From NCBI GenBank assembly GCA_003487805.1, contig DNNE01000082.1:4723-9873 (forward strand): a stretch of 5,151 bases of DNA, read 5' to 3'. Every line of letters begins with the position of its first letter. The stretch's first letter is position 1. Below, piece by piece: positions 5,033 to 5,151 of the stretch. The position numbers and the translations under genes were made by a program. The DNA is from Blastocatellia bacterium. Lineage in GTDB: Bacteria; Acidobacteriota; Blastocatellia; Pyrinomonadales; Pyrinomonadaceae. The notes beneath the pieces were generated by a model that did not search any database, had not been told where the DNA came from, and saw only the letters and a program-made list of their open reading frames with translations.

Positions 5033-5151
5033 TCGTTTAGAGGCGGGCTACTGCCCGCCCATACCTAATGAAAACTCTTGACTCGTTTAGAGGCGGGCTA
5101 CCGCCCGCCCATACCTAATGAAAACTCTTGACCCGTTTAGAGGCGGGCTAC
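5033..5151. repeat. 50-bp tandem repeat with a hairpin in each unit, running off the window
   Basis: Units begin at 5034, 5084 and 5134 (CGTTTAGAGGCGGGCTAC...), an exact 50-bp period. The first two full copies differ at two positions (T5052/C5102 and T5083/C5133); the third is cut after 18 identical bases. Each unit holds a perfect 7-bp stem GGCGGGC/GCCCGCC (5042-5048 with 5053-5059; 5092-5098 with 5103-5109) with loop TACT or TACC, followed by CATACCTAATGAAAACTCTTGA. The array starts at the first base after the aminotransferase stop. The hairpins could stop transcription or protect the mRNA 3' end, but no U-run follows. It is not a CRISPR array: there are no variable spacers. Confidence 0.9.

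Noticed and set aside
5033..5151. Possible CRISPR array
   Set aside because: The whole 50-bp unit repeats with two substitutions; there are no unique spacers.

Overview
This is a 5.15 kb piece of bacterial chromosome, with dense genes, bacterial gene families and Shine-Dalgarno sites. Gene content and the style of the intergenic repeats suggest a soil-type Acidobacteriota (perhaps Blastocatellia). That placement rests on remembered patterns, not a search, and should be held loosely.

Layout. (a) 1-744 (+): the C-terminal third of a glycogen branching enzyme (glgB), cut by the window edge. (b) 750-1764 (-): a two-gene unit, convergent with glgB and only 5 bp from it. The first gene is a stand-alone RelA/SpoT-fold nucleotide pyrophosphokinase of 265 aa without a hydrolase domain. 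The second is a 77-aa acidic protein whose start overlaps the synthetase stop by 17 bp. (c) 1765-1988: no gene, but a compound palindromic repeat. (d) 1989-2447 (-): a small retropepsin-like aspartic protease whose first ~20 residues resemble the start of BrnA/CopG-type antitoxins. (e) 2448-2806: no gene, full of short inverted and direct repeats. (f) 2807-3784 (-): an exported alpha/beta hydrolase with a complete Ser-Asp-His triad. (g) 3785-3916: a 132-bp divergent promoter region. (h) 3917-5032 (+): a class V PLP-dependent aminotransferase/epimerase-like enzyme. (i) 5033-5151: a 50-bp tandem repeat carrying a strong hairpin in each unit, running off the window.

How the parts relate. glgB, the hydrolase and the aminotransferase look like ordinary chromosomal genes without an obvious shared pathway. 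The block 750-2447 looks accessory. A sample of the synthetase gene is about 47% GC against about 59% in a sample of the aminotransferase gene. The block is flanked by or mixed with repeats, and it carries a synthetase/small-protein pair arranged like toxic small alarmone synthetase (toxSAS) toxin-antitoxin modules. That pair is the best candidate for an undescribed or poorly described system here. A toxin-antitoxin role is inference only; a housekeeping alarmone synthetase with a small partner protein is the main alternative.
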